The position numbers and the translations under genes were made by a program. A DNA stretch of 64,000 nucleotides, taken from the NCBI RefSeq assembly GCF_001540865.1, contig NC_033636.1, positions 1,897,197-1,961,196 on the forward strand, given 5' to 3'. This stretch comes from Ananas comosus. Its lineage: Eukaryota > Streptophyta > Magnoliopsida > Poales > Bromeliaceae. Shown here piece by piece: positions 45,687 to 60,600 of the stretch (position 1 is the first letter of the stretch; each line of letters opens with the position of its first letter). The notes under the pieces were generated by a model. The model did not search any database, was not told the DNA's origin, and saw only the letters and a list, made by a program, of their open reading frames with translations.

Positions 45687-48600
45687 TTTTGTTTCTCGAG
45701 AATTAGTTGTGAACTTTTGTGATTCTATTTTGTTTTCTGTTTTCAGAATTAGGTTTAGTTATAATAATTAGTTCTGACATTTCAAGAATTCGATTCTATT
45801 TCCCTTTGATGAGTAGAGATCGAATGACTTAATTTTGTAGTTTTCATGTACTCAGGAGTTATTATTGCGCCTTTTCTTTGTAACTTTTTTTTCCCCCCGG
45901 AGTAAGAGTCTGTTACATAATCAATTCTGATAATTTTGAATTCAAGTTGTTGCCTATTTTATGACTAGATTTCGAATCCCTGATTCTTGTAAGTAGCTGT
46001 ATAAAGTTTATTGTTTTTTTTTTTTTTTTCCTTGCGAGAATTACAAACTGTGGCTGATATTTCTTTTTGTCTGAAAATTAGGTTTTCAGTGTTTACCACA
46101 CAAAGTTAAGGTTTCAGTGTTTACACAAATTAGGATTTCACTGTTTGTCTGACATTTTTTTGTATGAAAAGCGAGAAAGATTATTATTTGACTTATATAA
46201 TTAACTAGTTATTTGGTGGGTCATGAAAAGATCTATTGTCATGAAAAGATCTATTGTAAGTGTTTTTGGCAAGATGAAGGGCATGCCTTGATTTCTTGGC
46301 CTCAATGTTTGATGATTGCTATTTATTTTTAAGCTCAATTCTTGATGCTTCCCTTCCAGGTAGAAGGAACATATTAATTGCTTGTTTTTCCTCGCTTCTG
46401 AAACAGTTTTGCTAGTTAAATTAGCAGCTTTTGTGTTTGACAATTAAAAATTTGAAGTTTTTTCTACGGTAGGAAGCTCCTAGGAGGGTCAGGGTCCCAA
46501 GATAGCAGGCTCTGACTAAAAGATTTTGCTTTTGCTGCAGCGGAACAGTGTTGGAACAAATTAATGAAAAAGCTGTACTTTGTTTTTTGAGCAGACTGAC
46601 TCAAACAATCCAGCTGGGTCAAACATGCTCTCATATAAGAAAAGCAAAACTGCAAAAGAAACCTTCTACTATTACTTCGGTGTTTTCATCCGGCTTATTT
46701 TTTTTGCATTGATTGATCTTAGTAACTAATCTATTTGATACTTTTCTTCCTTGTATATTGAATCCTTACGATTTTGTTTTCTCTGAGCAGGTTTTTGAAA
46801 GAGGTCGGCAGGGAGATAAGTGAAGATTTGGTTGTACTGATGCCAAACTTATTATCCCTTTTGAAACATGACGACCCTGCTGTTGTTAGGCAATCAATTG
46901 CTAGTGGGACAATTTTATTTGGCGCTGTCTTGGAAGAGATGGCACTCCAGGTGCTTTTTTGTAAAAACGGATGCTATATTAAATGGATGAATACAATTCC
47001 TCATTCGTGTAAAGATGACTTTGTGGTGCTGCTGTGGTTTCTTGATGAGTTTTTGTTTTTATTGTTTCTGTTGCTATATGTTTGCCCAAACAGCTAATGA
47101 GAGTGACGAATTGATGTTAGAGAAGCATTTCACTGCAACAGAAGCCTTTCCTCGAAACAAAATCAATACTTAAATTTTCTGCCTCCAATTTAATAATAGT
47201 GTGTTTAAATTCAATGTGCATCCCACTAATGAAAACAAAATTCGAGGCTTTGCTCTTATTGCTATTAAGGACATAAATGAGGCACAAATTATGGAACCTT
47301 GGTTATGGTTTTGGATCCCTTTACACTGTAAACCACTCAATTCTGATGCAACACTGAAAGGATACTGGATTTTCTGTTATTGTGATCCTTGAGAATGTAT
47401 AAAAGGGAGAGAGAGAGAGAGAGACATGAATTTGAGAAGATTGCACATTGCAACCAAGTGAATTACTCATTTGCTGTGATTAAGTTTGACGATTCCCCAT
47501 GGCTTTTGAGTTCTCCCAACCATTCTATGTGTAATATATAAAGATTACCAGCAGAAGCAGAAAAGATTCTTATGTTGTCCTCTTTTAAGATGCTTATGAA
47601 AGAAATTGGTACTACTTTTCCATTTTGGTCCCAATTTATTCCTTTGACCTTTAGTGCTGCTATTTTTCACTTGATTTTTGACAGCTTTTGATCATGCATT
47701 ACTGCATAGTGGGAACACTAGTTAAGATAGGGGGCAAGAATAAAACGGAGCGACCGCGTGATTGTTATACATATTGCACTGGTATCTTGTACAAGAACAA
47801 GAAGCCGCAATTCGTGTTGGTGTTATGAATAGAAAATTTGTAGGTGGACAGGGTACTGAATTGTGCCTATTCAGTAGGTTAGTGCATGTGTGGTTTAAAT
47901 AAGATAAAGAAAATTATAATGAGAAAAATAAAAAGCAAGAATATGTAATTAATAAGAAGAAAATTAGAAGAATAAAAGAGTAAGAATATTACAGAACATA
48001 TAATTAGCTACTTAAATGTTGTAGGACATTGTGACATTATATGTGTTGAAGTTTCTAGTAAAGTAGAAAAAATAATCTTAGTACGAAATAATGAGTAAGA
48101 AAAATAGAAACAAAGTTTATCTATCATTCTGAATATATCATTCTTATTTGACTCTCACTAGGATAATCTCAATGGTTAAAAAGTTAGAAATCCCTTAGAT
48201 CGATTGGCAAGTTGAATTGCACATTATGGTTTTAAATTTGCATGGAAGTAACACAAGAACCATATATTGTTCTATTTTCAGTGTTTGCTGAAAGCTGACT
48301 TTTTGCATAGCGAGTAGGCGTCATATATCATAACTATAAAGCAACTCGCCTGTTGTCATGCACTTAAATATATATTGATTAAGCATGCAGATGATCAGCT
48401 ACATAAATATTAGGACATTAATATTATTGTGTAGGTTTATACATTTTATCTTGTATTGATTAATTTGGATTTCTGTTTTCTTGCATTAGCTCATTGCATT
48501 TTCGCACATTTTTTATTTGGTTATAATTCTTCTAGTAAGCATTTTTTGGAAAAGCTCTGATATGTTATACATTGTTTTTAGTATCCAGGTTATTTTTAGT

Positions 48601-51600
48601 TATGCTTTGCATAAATTGCGTTGTTACCAGAATATTATATAGACACCAGGAGGTACCTTCCTTTCGGAAATCAGAATCTTAGCAACTAGCTGTGCTATAT
48701 GTTCAGTATATTGGATGATCACAAGGTATTTACAAACAGGGTGCAGATTTGATGAAAATACCAATTGGTGATATGATTCAAGAAATCATCTAAGGTGATT
48801 GTTCATGTCAGAATTTAAGGATTCAGATCAAATGGAAGATATTGCAGATGGAAATTACTGAAAATTCTTGGTAAAGAAAGATACAGTGGTCACTTAGGAT
48901 GATTGTGCATGCTGCATCAAGTTTTAGTTTTTGTGTAGAAGCCATAATGTTATTTGAGTAATACCTAGTTTTGGGCCCTTTCTGTTACTATTTGAAGTTG
49001 TCAGACCTTGATTGATCTTTTTGTATGTGAACTCCTATAAGTTAATTGTTTCAAAGTTTAAGATGTCGATTAGGAATAGTTTAAGTTGGTCTTTTGATAT
49101 CTCAGTTTTGGTGGATCAATTTGTACAATTTTGAGATTTAGGAGACAAAATATCTGAAGTGACTGGCAATTGAATAACCCTAGAAATTTAAGCTGTTCCA
49201 CTACCACTATGTATTAAGATGATGCTGTCTGTTGTTTCAGAAGTACTACTGCTTTGAACATTATCCTTCTGTAGGATTCCAGCTAGAAAATATATAGTAC
49301 GGTAATGAGAGCAGAGCATGTTACTTTTTTGATTTGACACTACACATGCAAAATTCTTAGTAGAGGGATCCCAAATGTATATTTTGCTGTCAAGGTTGTC
49401 TAATGGTCACTAGGAAGAGTGAGACCCCTAACTGCCTAAGTGTCACTTGGGGTGTTCGGGGCAATCTATGGGCTTATTTAAAATGTCTGCTAAGCATATT
49501 TGGAAAGCAACTTGGAAAAGCTTTGGAAAATCGTCTCATTTACCTAATCAGATTGTCTCAGATATTGATCATAAGAAACTAGAATCTAGGATATTCCCAA
49601 TATGAATGTGCTGCCACTTGACTCGTATGAATTCAGTAGTACATTTTCCAAAATACCATAAACCCAGGAAAAAGAGTGCAAACCAAATAATAAGGTACAT
49701 ATTTTTGTTAATTGTACTTCCTCATCCTCCTCATTCTATGTTCTCTATCTAAAAAAGATAAATAAATAAACAGTATATATGTACCAGTATTATGATTTCC
49801 TTTAGCTAAAGTTAGTAGTCACAAGTTAATAGTCACCAAGGTGGCTGACATGGCTGGGCTAAGGTGGGAGCTAGGTAGTTATCTAATTTTTAATGCATCC
49901 AATCTGTTGAAAGCTATCTAATTAACTTGTGCCTAACTGCTCGGAGCTTATAAAACTCCTTGATGGATAACTTAGATTCCTGTGCAGTTTTTTGACAAAA
50001 ACCTTAAGAACTAAATTTTTTTACTTCAAAAGGCATTACACTGACAATTTGCATGAAATTCATGAAGACCCTCATTGTGGATTTCATAGTGCAATTTATT
50101 TCCTTGATATTGAGTGAACTTGTTGGAACCAAAGGGATAATTGAACAGCTATACCTAGGCTGCAATTTTGACAACTTATTTAGTGCTAATTTTTCCTTCA
50201 AAGAGGGTAAGCCTCAACAGAGCTAAATCATTCCTCCACCCTTTTTGAAATTGAACAAATAAGGAGCAAGCTAACATGTTTTTACATTTCTATTCATGAT
50301 CCTTTTCGCAATTCATTTCTTGTTTGTTTTTGTCCTTGGCCTTTAATATGAGCTATCATTTCCATTGTGTAGTAATAATGTTTGTTTGTTTTTTTTTTTT
50401 TAAGTACAGCTAAATTCATCTGGTAGAGTTGATGGTTGGCTTGAAGAAATGTGGTCTTGGATGCTTCAGTTCAAGGACAGAGTTCAGGATATCATGATGG
50501 AGGTGTGCTTCAACTTTCTAAGCCAATGATAAATATTATTGCAAATTTCCTAATTGTTTACATTGCTATATTGTGTAGTGTTATATGATGTCAAACGCAT
50601 TTTAAAAATACTATGCAGTTACAATAAATTTTTGGCATGAAACTAGTTTGCTTTATAGTTATTATATTGTTGTTCTCCTCCCTTTTGTGTTTCTGTTTGC
50701 CTTTAGTATCCAGTAAAGTGCCCAGGGATTTAAGTATTGTGGCACCAATACCTGGTTGGTGCCGCAGGGTTAGGAAAATAAAATGGAAAAGAAAAAGCCA
50801 GAGCGGCTTGGGTATCGCTCTGGAGCGGCATAAAATTATACTAGGTTATTGTGGCACCACCCCTATACATACTAGGTTATTTTGGCGCCATCCCTATACA
50901 TGTTACGTTGTGCAACTGGCAAGACTTGCACAAACTTCTTGCTTGTGCATTTTTTATCCCCATTTATCGTAGTGCTTCCACTGTTAGATTAGATTTTGAT
51001 ATGGGCCCAGGGCTGTGTTGCTAGCTATTCTATCCACCTAAAGAGAATTACATTAATTTTTATTTTAGAAATCTCATGATGCTTCTTTGAATAGAAAATG
51101 CTGTAACATTCTTTTATAGATTACTTGCTTATATTTGTTTTTCCATTGAAATTGTTCCAGCCTGGTTCTATTGCTACGAAGTTGCTTGCTCTGAAGTTCC
51201 TTGAAACTTGTGTTATCTATTTCACGCCTCAAGCCAATGATGAGGAATTAACTTTAACAGAAGGTACTATTCACTTTTTCTGTACTTAGTGTCAGTTGAT
51301 TTACAGTGGAAAGACTCGGTAAGAAAACACGAAAATACAAAGAAATAAAAACATATACTAGCCTGCAAAAATTAGTTTTACATATATATACCTGCTTCTT
51401 TTTCTTAATGTGATATGATTTACGACAGAAAGGCTGTTCAAGAAAATATGAATAGATGAAAACATATATTACCCTGCAAAAATTAGTGTTACATTTATAT
51501 CCCTGCTAAATGGACCAAGTAGCAGCACAACTTTGTGGAAACCATTCATATTTTTTACTCACTTGAATATGTACTCGGCATTTGATCATGACTGATCATT

Positions 51601-54600
51601 TGGAAGAGAGCTTATTTCTTCCTTTCATCTTATCTGGCTAGCTGTCCCTCACTCTGGCGCTTGGTTTATTGGTTGACCTTTTCAGCCGCTGACTTGCTTT
51701 TACTGCTCTCCTATAGCATAAGCTCACTCTTGTAAAAATTGCCTTTCTTTGAGGACTCCTAACGCAAAACCAACCTACGTGTATTGGATGACTTCCCTGT
51801 TCATGAGGGTATTTTTATGAGGTTATGAAAGTTTTCTCTTCAAGGATATAATGAAAATCAGATATGACAGAGTTGTATATTGAATAGATGATTTTGCAGG
51901 GACATTTGTAAAAGTCTTAATAAAAATTATTTAAACATGTAATTAGCATCTATTTATGCAAGAAGCTTAGTGTGTATCATCTTGTAAATTGTTCAATCAG
52001 GAAATGGACGGAGATTCACTATTTCCCAATTAACTCGCAGTCATCCTAACTTCAATGTAGCCATCCTGGAAACTGATGCAAATATAATTGTTGGTTTCCT
52101 GCTGGATATGCTGCGGTCAGCGAATAATTTTCGTGGTTCCTTTACAGTTTCTGTTATTACTTGGTGAGTTTTGAGATCCCTATTATCACTTATTTTACTT
52201 GCTAACATGCAAAGCAAAGAAAGAATTCCTTAGTCTCGAAATTGTGTTAATCTTATACTGCAAATTTATGGTGGTAAGGAGTTCGCTTTCTCTGTTTCCT
52301 TTGTGCATTTTGTTATGCTGGGAGTAATGATGATGAGGAAGTTTCTCTATGTTCAACTAACTAGAAAGTAAAGTAAGGATTTTTAGAGCTGTCTGAAGAT
52401 AACATTGATGACAGTCAGCAATGAATATATGATTGACGCTCGGTAGAACACTATTTTTGTCTTTCTTTTCAATGTGAAATTTTATTGCGTAAGAATTACA
52501 CAATAAAACTATATCTGTTTTTAGTTTTAGTTATGCATTTCTTTATATGTCTGGTTTCTCTGTGCATCTGAACTCGGTGGGATGGATTGGGAGTGGGGGT
52601 TGGTTGTCCTTATCCTGTTTGTAGAAGTCAATTTTACTACTGTAGTTCCCATGGTTTATGGTAACTGGCCTTTGGCCTCTCATATTTATGAGAAAGACTT
52701 TGAGCCAAACCATATGCATTGTCAAATTTTAGGTTCCATATTTCCCTATTTTCAGTATTTCTCTAGCAAAAATTTACTTGCCTTTTATTTGCCTTCCATT
52801 TTATGTTTTGCTTGCTGGTTACTAAAACCTTTTCAAGACTTTTTTTTTCCTCTCCCGTTAAGTAACATATTTTCTACCTATCTAAAAACGCTGGATCACT
52901 ATTGCAACCTTTTGCAAATCTTTTCTTGACCAATTAAAATTGTTTTCTTGATTGTCAGTCTTGCAGCCATTGCAAAGAATAGGGTGCTTCACTATGATCG
53001 CATTCTCTCTTCGTTGCTTGGTTTTGATCCTTATGTTGAAACTGAGAGAGCTCATTCTGCAAGCATTCGATATTCAGTGAGGACAGCTTTTTTGGGATTC
53101 TTGAGGTGTAGTCATCCATATATTGTTGAGGTGAGCATCCTATTTTGTTCAATGAGCTGTTAAATTGCATTTTACATCTTTGTCGTACCAAAGAAGTAGC
53201 TCCACTTCATTGTGAATATGTTCAATACATACATACATATATATATGAGAGAGAGAGAAAGAGTCTCCGGCTTGTATCTTTATTAATAGCATGGAGGCCT
53301 TCATGTTATCAAATTGTTTTCGATGATGGGACATCTGAATAGACGATCGGCCTCATTAGACATGATCTGTTATATTGAAAGTATCTAGAAACCAAATTTT
53401 ATATTTTTTGATATCATTTGACTAGTGATCAAAAGGTCCCAAAGTTGATAATTTTAATGGCAGATGTGATGCTCTTGTAAGTTTAACAGTGTAGAACAAT
53501 CCAAATATAATGAAATTTTGATAGAAATTTTTTTGTCACTATTTAGAGCAAGATTAGTACCTCTGATCTGAAATTTAAGTCTTTTATCATTGCTTTTTAA
53601 TGTGATTTTTATTTCAACCGGTCATTTTGAGATTATTTGTTCCATAAATGCAATCGACAATTCGGATGTCCCATAATTGAAACCAATTTGGCATATATAT
53701 ATATATATAATTAATGAGATAATTAAACTATCATGGCCTTTTCTTTTCTTTTATGTATTCGACATGCAAGGCAATGGAGGATGCTTCAACTCATGTATGA
53801 AAGGTTGTGATCTGTAGGTATAATTTCAATCAACATGAAAGGCATAGTGTACAGATTTAAATATTTTAGAGTCAGTCACGATCTAAGCTTTTAAGGCCTG
53901 TGCAATTTGGAATGGCTTGGATTTCTTTTTGACTGCTCTAAGGGGATTCTTTTACTCCTTTGATTCTTGCTCGAGCCGGATGATGAAAAATTATCATGTC
54001 CGGTTCCTTCGGAGGATGGATCCGTAAGAATTCACCTATCCCAATAGCTCCAACCAGATGACTTCTTGCAATTTGATGAAAGCATCCAACTATTAACCGA
54101 ACTCGTTCTCACCTTCTTCTCTGAATATGTACCTTGCTATTTCTGTTACTTATTTTCGCTAAAGAATATTGTATAATTATAGAATGATTTGATTGGTCCT
54201 TGAAGTGTGATTTTGTTATTCCTATAGTCCTATGCGAGATCTTGGATAATTTTAATCTCAATACCGGTCCTGATTGGTTTTTGCTCCTTGTTACTAGATT
54301 GTCTTCATGAGAAGATTTAGGTTTTTTTCATATTTATAAAGATTTTCAGATGTAATTTCCCCGAAGACTAGCTTATTTTGTTTATTCAGGTGTCATCTGC
54401 AGATTTCTAGCTGTAACTTCCTAGTTTTTTCCTTTTGGTTGTGGTGGTGGTGGAGGATGAGGAGGAGGAGGAGGTGGAGGGAGGTTTTAGGGTTGGTGGT
54501 GGTTTGTGGCTGTTGGTGTTTGACTCTCTATTTTAAATGATTTTAAAAGTTGAGACAACATTTTTAATCAAACTTGATATCTTCGTCTGTTATTTAGACA

Positions 54601-57600
54601 ACATTGTTTTGATCTTCAGCGTATTTCTTACTTCTTATATCTTACCAAGAACTGAATTGCTGATTCTATGCTTAATTCTTTTTTTTCTCATAGTTCTAAA
54701 TTGGCCTGATCTCTAAGATGCTGTAGAATCTTTCTTGCTGCTTCTTTCTGGCTTTCTTATGGTGAACCTAACATTTGTACTCATTTTTTATAGTCCAGGG
54801 ACAAGCTGCTGAGGGCATTACGAGCCTTGTATCCCGGGGAAGCAACAGAACAATTAATTAGGCAAGTTGAGAAGATGTCAAGGAGTGCAGAGCGTGGTTC
54901 TCGTGATATCCGGGTTAGCAAGGTCAGGGCCTGTTTGTCATGACTAGAGCTTTCACACAAGTCTTAATTTACTAGAGCTGTTTGAACTAGCACTGCTACT
55001 ACTTCATCAAAGTCACATAAACAGCTTGCTCTGCAGCCTCTGCTTCAGCGGAAGCAGCACTCAAAATTGGAGCTTCTGTCTCTGGGGACAAAAAGACCAT
55101 TTCAGCATCTGATCATAGCATAATATCCATTTGTTTTTTTATTTGCAAAAGGCTTAAGCTTTTGTTTCTGGAGTAGAGAAGTTGCTCTAGAAGTTGGGCC
55201 AAAAGTGTCACCAAGATTTCTTTGGAAGTTTTACGGCCTTTATTATCATTTATCAGTGAGTAGTCTGTATGGTATCATAAGGAATTATGAGGTTTCTGAT
55301 GCAAGGTTTTAGATGCCCATTGTTAGGGGCTGTGTTTACTGTGCCGTACCGTGACAACAAGATATTGGCACGATCAAGGTTTTAAGTGCTCGTCGGCACG
55401 GGCCGTAGCGTGCCAACAAGATACCGGCACGATACAGACCCCGTGCCGATGGGACAGCTCAAAACTCTCTATTCTTTAAATTAGTAGAGAATTTCCTCAA
55501 TAAAGTTCAAAAGATGTGATAAAAAGACATAATAATACGTAGAACATTTTGTTACTAAAGAAAATAAATATTTCATGCTATTATGTGTCGGCACATAAGA
55601 ATTTTTTTGACTGGCACGCATCAGCACGGCTCGGCACGCACCGTGCCAGCAAGTTTTTGGCACGATCCCGTGCCACGGCACTTAAATCCTTGAATACGAT
55701 ATGACCTCCGTGTTGATGGCATGGCTCAACATTGTCTTTTTTTTGAAATTAGCAAGTAGTTATCTCAATAAAGTACAAACAACAAAAGACTTGATAGAGA
55801 TATATAATAAGCGATTATACAATATTGTTGCCAATGAAAATAAATATTTCATGTCATGCTGTGTCGGTACATAGGTATTTTTGTGACTGACGCACATTGG
55901 CACGACACAGTACGCATTTTGCCGTACGCCCGTACCGTGCCAGTAACTTTTCGGCACAATCTCATGCCATGGTACTTGTCCTTGTTCTTATGCAATTTTG
56001 ATTTCATGATAACAGGATGATTCGGTGCCTGCTGAAGTGTCTGCTTCAGGTGATCTGATTTGGAAGAGGACTGCATTGAATTCTAGTGACATTTCCACTA
56101 CATTTAATGAGTCTCCTGCTAAGAAAGCACGATTTGATTTACAGGATGAGGATGATCTCATCACGGATAATTCTTCCAATGGAAATTTAATGAATAGCAC
56201 TTTGACTCCTGCTGAGAAAATGATCGCAATGATCGGTGCTCTAATTGCAGAAGGGGAAAGAGGAGCTCAATCCCTTGAACTTCTTGTCAACAATATACAT
56301 GCAGACTTATTGGCTGATATTGTGATTGAAACTATGAAACATTTACCAGAAAGTCCTTTCTCTTTGTCTGCAATTAAGCAAGAAAACCTGCCTCCTACAG
56401 ATCCCTATATGTCTTTTGGTGTCCAATCAGATATTGTATCAACTGCTGCAGAGAGTAACGGAATCAGCATGTCGACATCTCATGTGCCTGTTCTCTCTAG
56501 TACTGCTGATGTTAAACGTGACCCGAGAAGAGTATGTTTTCAGTTTGACTTATTCAAATAATCATTAAACAGTTATTTACATGATATCCTAGCCCTGCGA
56601 TATTTGAATTCTTATATTTGTCCTTCAAAGACTTTGTTTCTTGCATACATACCCTTGTACTTGAAAACATGCCGCACCTTGAAGAAAAAGAGAACTTTCT
56701 CTGCGACAAAACCAACTTTCCTCTCCAATTGGATGACTACTCATCATAAGGGGATCTATAAGGAACCACCTTTTCAGGGGTCATTTATGCAAAATCTTAT
56801 AGAGCAATGCTACTTGTACTTGCACCCACCCATCCAAGTGTTTACCCACCACCTTTTGAGTTTTTGATATGTTTTAGGAAAAAAGAGTGGCAGGACTAGT
56901 ATGTAAAAAGCAGCCTTGGATGGGAGGATGTAAGATTTACACCCACTTTTTGGATATATAGCTTGCTCTAGTGGTTAAATATGTAAACTGATGATTTTGC
57001 CCGGATACGTTTGTGATAGAATATAATATAATTGATGTCCATATGCATAAATCTTTGAATTTTGTATGCACAGGTATGTTGGATGTTTCTTTTCATCTGA
57101 TTTATTTACTGTTATTATACTGAGGCAATTTAATTATAGGATCCTCGTCGCCTTGATCCTCGTCGGGTGGTGGTACCTGCCGATCTAAGTTCTGGAGCGC
57201 AGAATGTGGAGAGCTCCTCTGTTATGCAACCTGGACCTTATTATTCAGCTAATAATAAATCTAGTTCTTTTCCTGAGACAATCAAGGTTGAAAATACACC
57301 AGAACCATTACCTTCCAAAAATGATATGGACTCTTTTGAGAATTCAGCTGATCGTGCAGTTGGCCAGCTAGTTTCCAAAGAGAACTTACAGCTTTCTGAT
57401 GAAGCTAGAGAAGTGAAGCCATCTGTGGAAATTGATACACCACCCATCGTAGTACTTCCATCTGTTGTTAAAGATGAGCATGAGCCGGCAGTATCTGCAT
57501 CATCAGATTTTACTGTAAATGATCAAGTAGATAATTACATGCTTGAATCTGACTATTCTTCACAGACCACAAGGACATCTACCATTGAAGATAATAGTAG

Positions 57601-60600
57601 TCGTAATTTGCCAATGCTTCCGCCTTATGTGGATTTAAGTGAAGAGGAGAGAAGGTCGTTGCACCAATTAGTAGTCAAGAGGATAATTGATGACTTTGAG
57701 CGGAATCTTGTTAATGCACGACTTCCTTTGCTTGCACGTTTGGTTTCTCAGGTATACATTACTTTTCGTCGTCTCTTACATTTATCTACATCAATGTTTT
57801 CTTTCTACACATTAGGCGATTCTTTATCTGTTTAAGGTCTTAGTTGCCTTACTGGTTATTTTTAAAATGCCACCATATGTTATGACTTACTGCCATAAAT
57901 ACTGTTCATGCGCTACTTCTACTCCATGACTTGGGTTTATGCTGATTATTGGATGGCATTGCAAGATGCCGCGCCTACATGTTGACACCCAGTGCTTGCC
58001 ACTTATGCAATAAACCTGTTCTCACTCTATTGATGGTACTTCTAGTTGATTTCAAAGAAGTTTTCTGTAGACAATAAAAGGTTCCATTTGATCAAGGACT
58101 ACAATTTAGTGAAAAACTGAATTATCCCAAAATTTATTATTAATTCTATTAAAATCTTTAATTCAAATTCCTGCATGATCTTTAATCAAATATTATAATA
58201 TTATTTCAATTTTTGCGAAAAAGGGTCAAAATTTAGGAAATCGAAGTTTTCTCCAAGTTGACCCTTTTCATGATTTCATCAGATTAAGATCATTGAAATG
58301 CACGAAGAGTTTGACAACAGGATTTGAGAACTAATTTGTACTATTTTGGTTGAAAAATTTTGAGGGACCGAGGGTTTTGAGCTGTACCATCGGCTTTGGG
58401 GGTTTTAAAGTGTTGATACCGTTTTGTCACATTACAGCATGGTCAGCATGCCCTGTGGTGACCTGCACTTAAATCCTAAATCCTTGCTTCTAGTTATTCT
58501 GGTCCATGCAATCTAACTTAAAGAAATCAGCATTTATGTCACACTAACTTAAAAGAAATTGAAATATATACAATTATGCTAGTGTACATATTGTGCTGGG
58601 GGCATAAAATCCATTGTTATGGTTCAGTATATTATGCATACTATACTAGCAAAAAGCTGGCACAAACACTATATATCGTATTGCTTTTCCTGATTGGATC
58701 AACAGAAGAGAATCGGATACCGGTGGAATCGTGACAACACAGCCATGTATATGGACAGATTTAAGAAATTTGAAAACTTGTTGCATAGAAATATGTTGGC
58801 AAGACTTAATTAGGTATAGAGGAAATATTATAGGAAAAATCATGTACGGTGTTTACCTTTTTGCTGTTGTCCACTTAATTATTTTCGAAGTGTCTAGCTT
58901 GTTTTACCAACTTGACTAATTGAGTCAAATAATAAGAAAGATGTTGCAGACTGAAGTTGCATACTTTTTCAATTCACAAGATTACGTAGAATAATACATG
59001 TAACTCTTTCTGAAACTAGTGTAATTTTATATGTGTTCTCTAATTTTGTCCCAACATTGTTCTTTGCATATAATTGTTTGCTGGTTGTTTCCTTAAGTTG
59101 ATTGTATCAGCATCTATTGCAGTTTCTTCTGATATCTGATTTTCATTGCCCCTTACAAAATTGATCTTTTGCTTAAATCTCCATTCCTGAATTTATTCTT
59201 TTGCCTTTTTATATTCTTCCCTTCAGCTTTAACTTTTCATTTTGACAGAATGATGGTGATGATGACATATTTAAGTTATTACAAAAGCATATCATTTTGG
59301 ATTACAACCGTCATAAGGTACTTATTTTGCATACTCACTTTGTTGTCTCTCTGTTCTTTATTTTGTTCTTATTTTGAACTTTTTATCATCTGATATGGCA
59401 CACTTGCCGTAATGTCAGGGTATTGTGAATAGTCTGTGGTTTATATTCATAAATTTGTAATTGAGTATTAAACAGGGGTGTCTTACCGGAGATGAATGAA
59501 GTTATAGATGGCCTTACCTACATGTTAAATAGACTAAGGTATAATTCCTCAGAAGATTCACTATTATTCTGGGAAGCATGGACCAATCAAAAATGTTCTC
59601 ATGTCTGTGTTGGATATGTTCTAGATGGACGCTTCACAGGCACGTGTCCATTGTGAGTCCATTGTACACTCGCATCCTACTCACTCGCTACACGTCCATC
59701 ACATGTCCATTGCTTGTCCTTCGTGATCCTACATACCCAGTGTACATCCGTACTCCATAGGGTGTTAAACTGTTGATTTCCTATCCAATAGAAGAAAATA
59801 AATGTTTAGAGAATATCAGAAGTTTTTTCCCTATTCAGTTGTAGTCTTGTAGATAGTGTATTAAGTGATCATTGAACAAGTATGCTACCTCATTATATTG
59901 CAAAGAAGGCTTTTAATTGAAAATATGCTTTAAGTTCTACTTTGATATTGTTATAGTTTTGTTTATATACAAAGCGATTTAGGAAAAATCAATTTCTAAA
60001 ATATATTATATTCATTGGTCTTGTTGTTGTGTCCATAACGAATAGTTGTGTTTTGAGTCATGTTGTGTGCTGTGTTCTTGTTCGTGTAACCTATGGTTCA
60101 AATAACTCAGGTTTGAATAGAGAAAGTCTATTTGAGACTAGTTATGGACTTAAAGAGTATTGAGCCACTGATAGTGTAAAAACAAAAGCAGAGTTGAAAA
60201 GGTGAACCCGATACTAAAGACATGCGATGCTAGTATTCCAAATTTATTGTCGTTGTTAGCATTTTTCTGCAGTTTTTTGACTTAATCGTCTTTTTCTTTT
60301 TCAGGGTCATGAATTGGCAATGCATGTCCTCTACCACCTGCAAACTGTCAGCATTGCTGATTTTGGTGGGCATTCTTCTTCCTCTGTTGTCAGCCTTTAT
60401 GAGAAGTTTCTTCTATCTCTTGTAAGTACATTTTAGCTTCATAATATTTTATTTTGATTGTGCTACTACATTTACTTCGTATTGTGCGGAAGTGCTCAAA
60501 TTTGTGTCTTTGTTTGTAGGCAAAGGCCTTGGTTGATTCCTTTCCTGCTTCAGATAAGTCGTTCAATCGGCTTCTGGGAGAAGCTCCTTTCTTGCCCGAT

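Noticed and set aside
59578..59760. ORF and CGTGTCCAT-type words in symplekin intron 10
   Set aside because: Short degenerate repeats within an intron; no coding signal.
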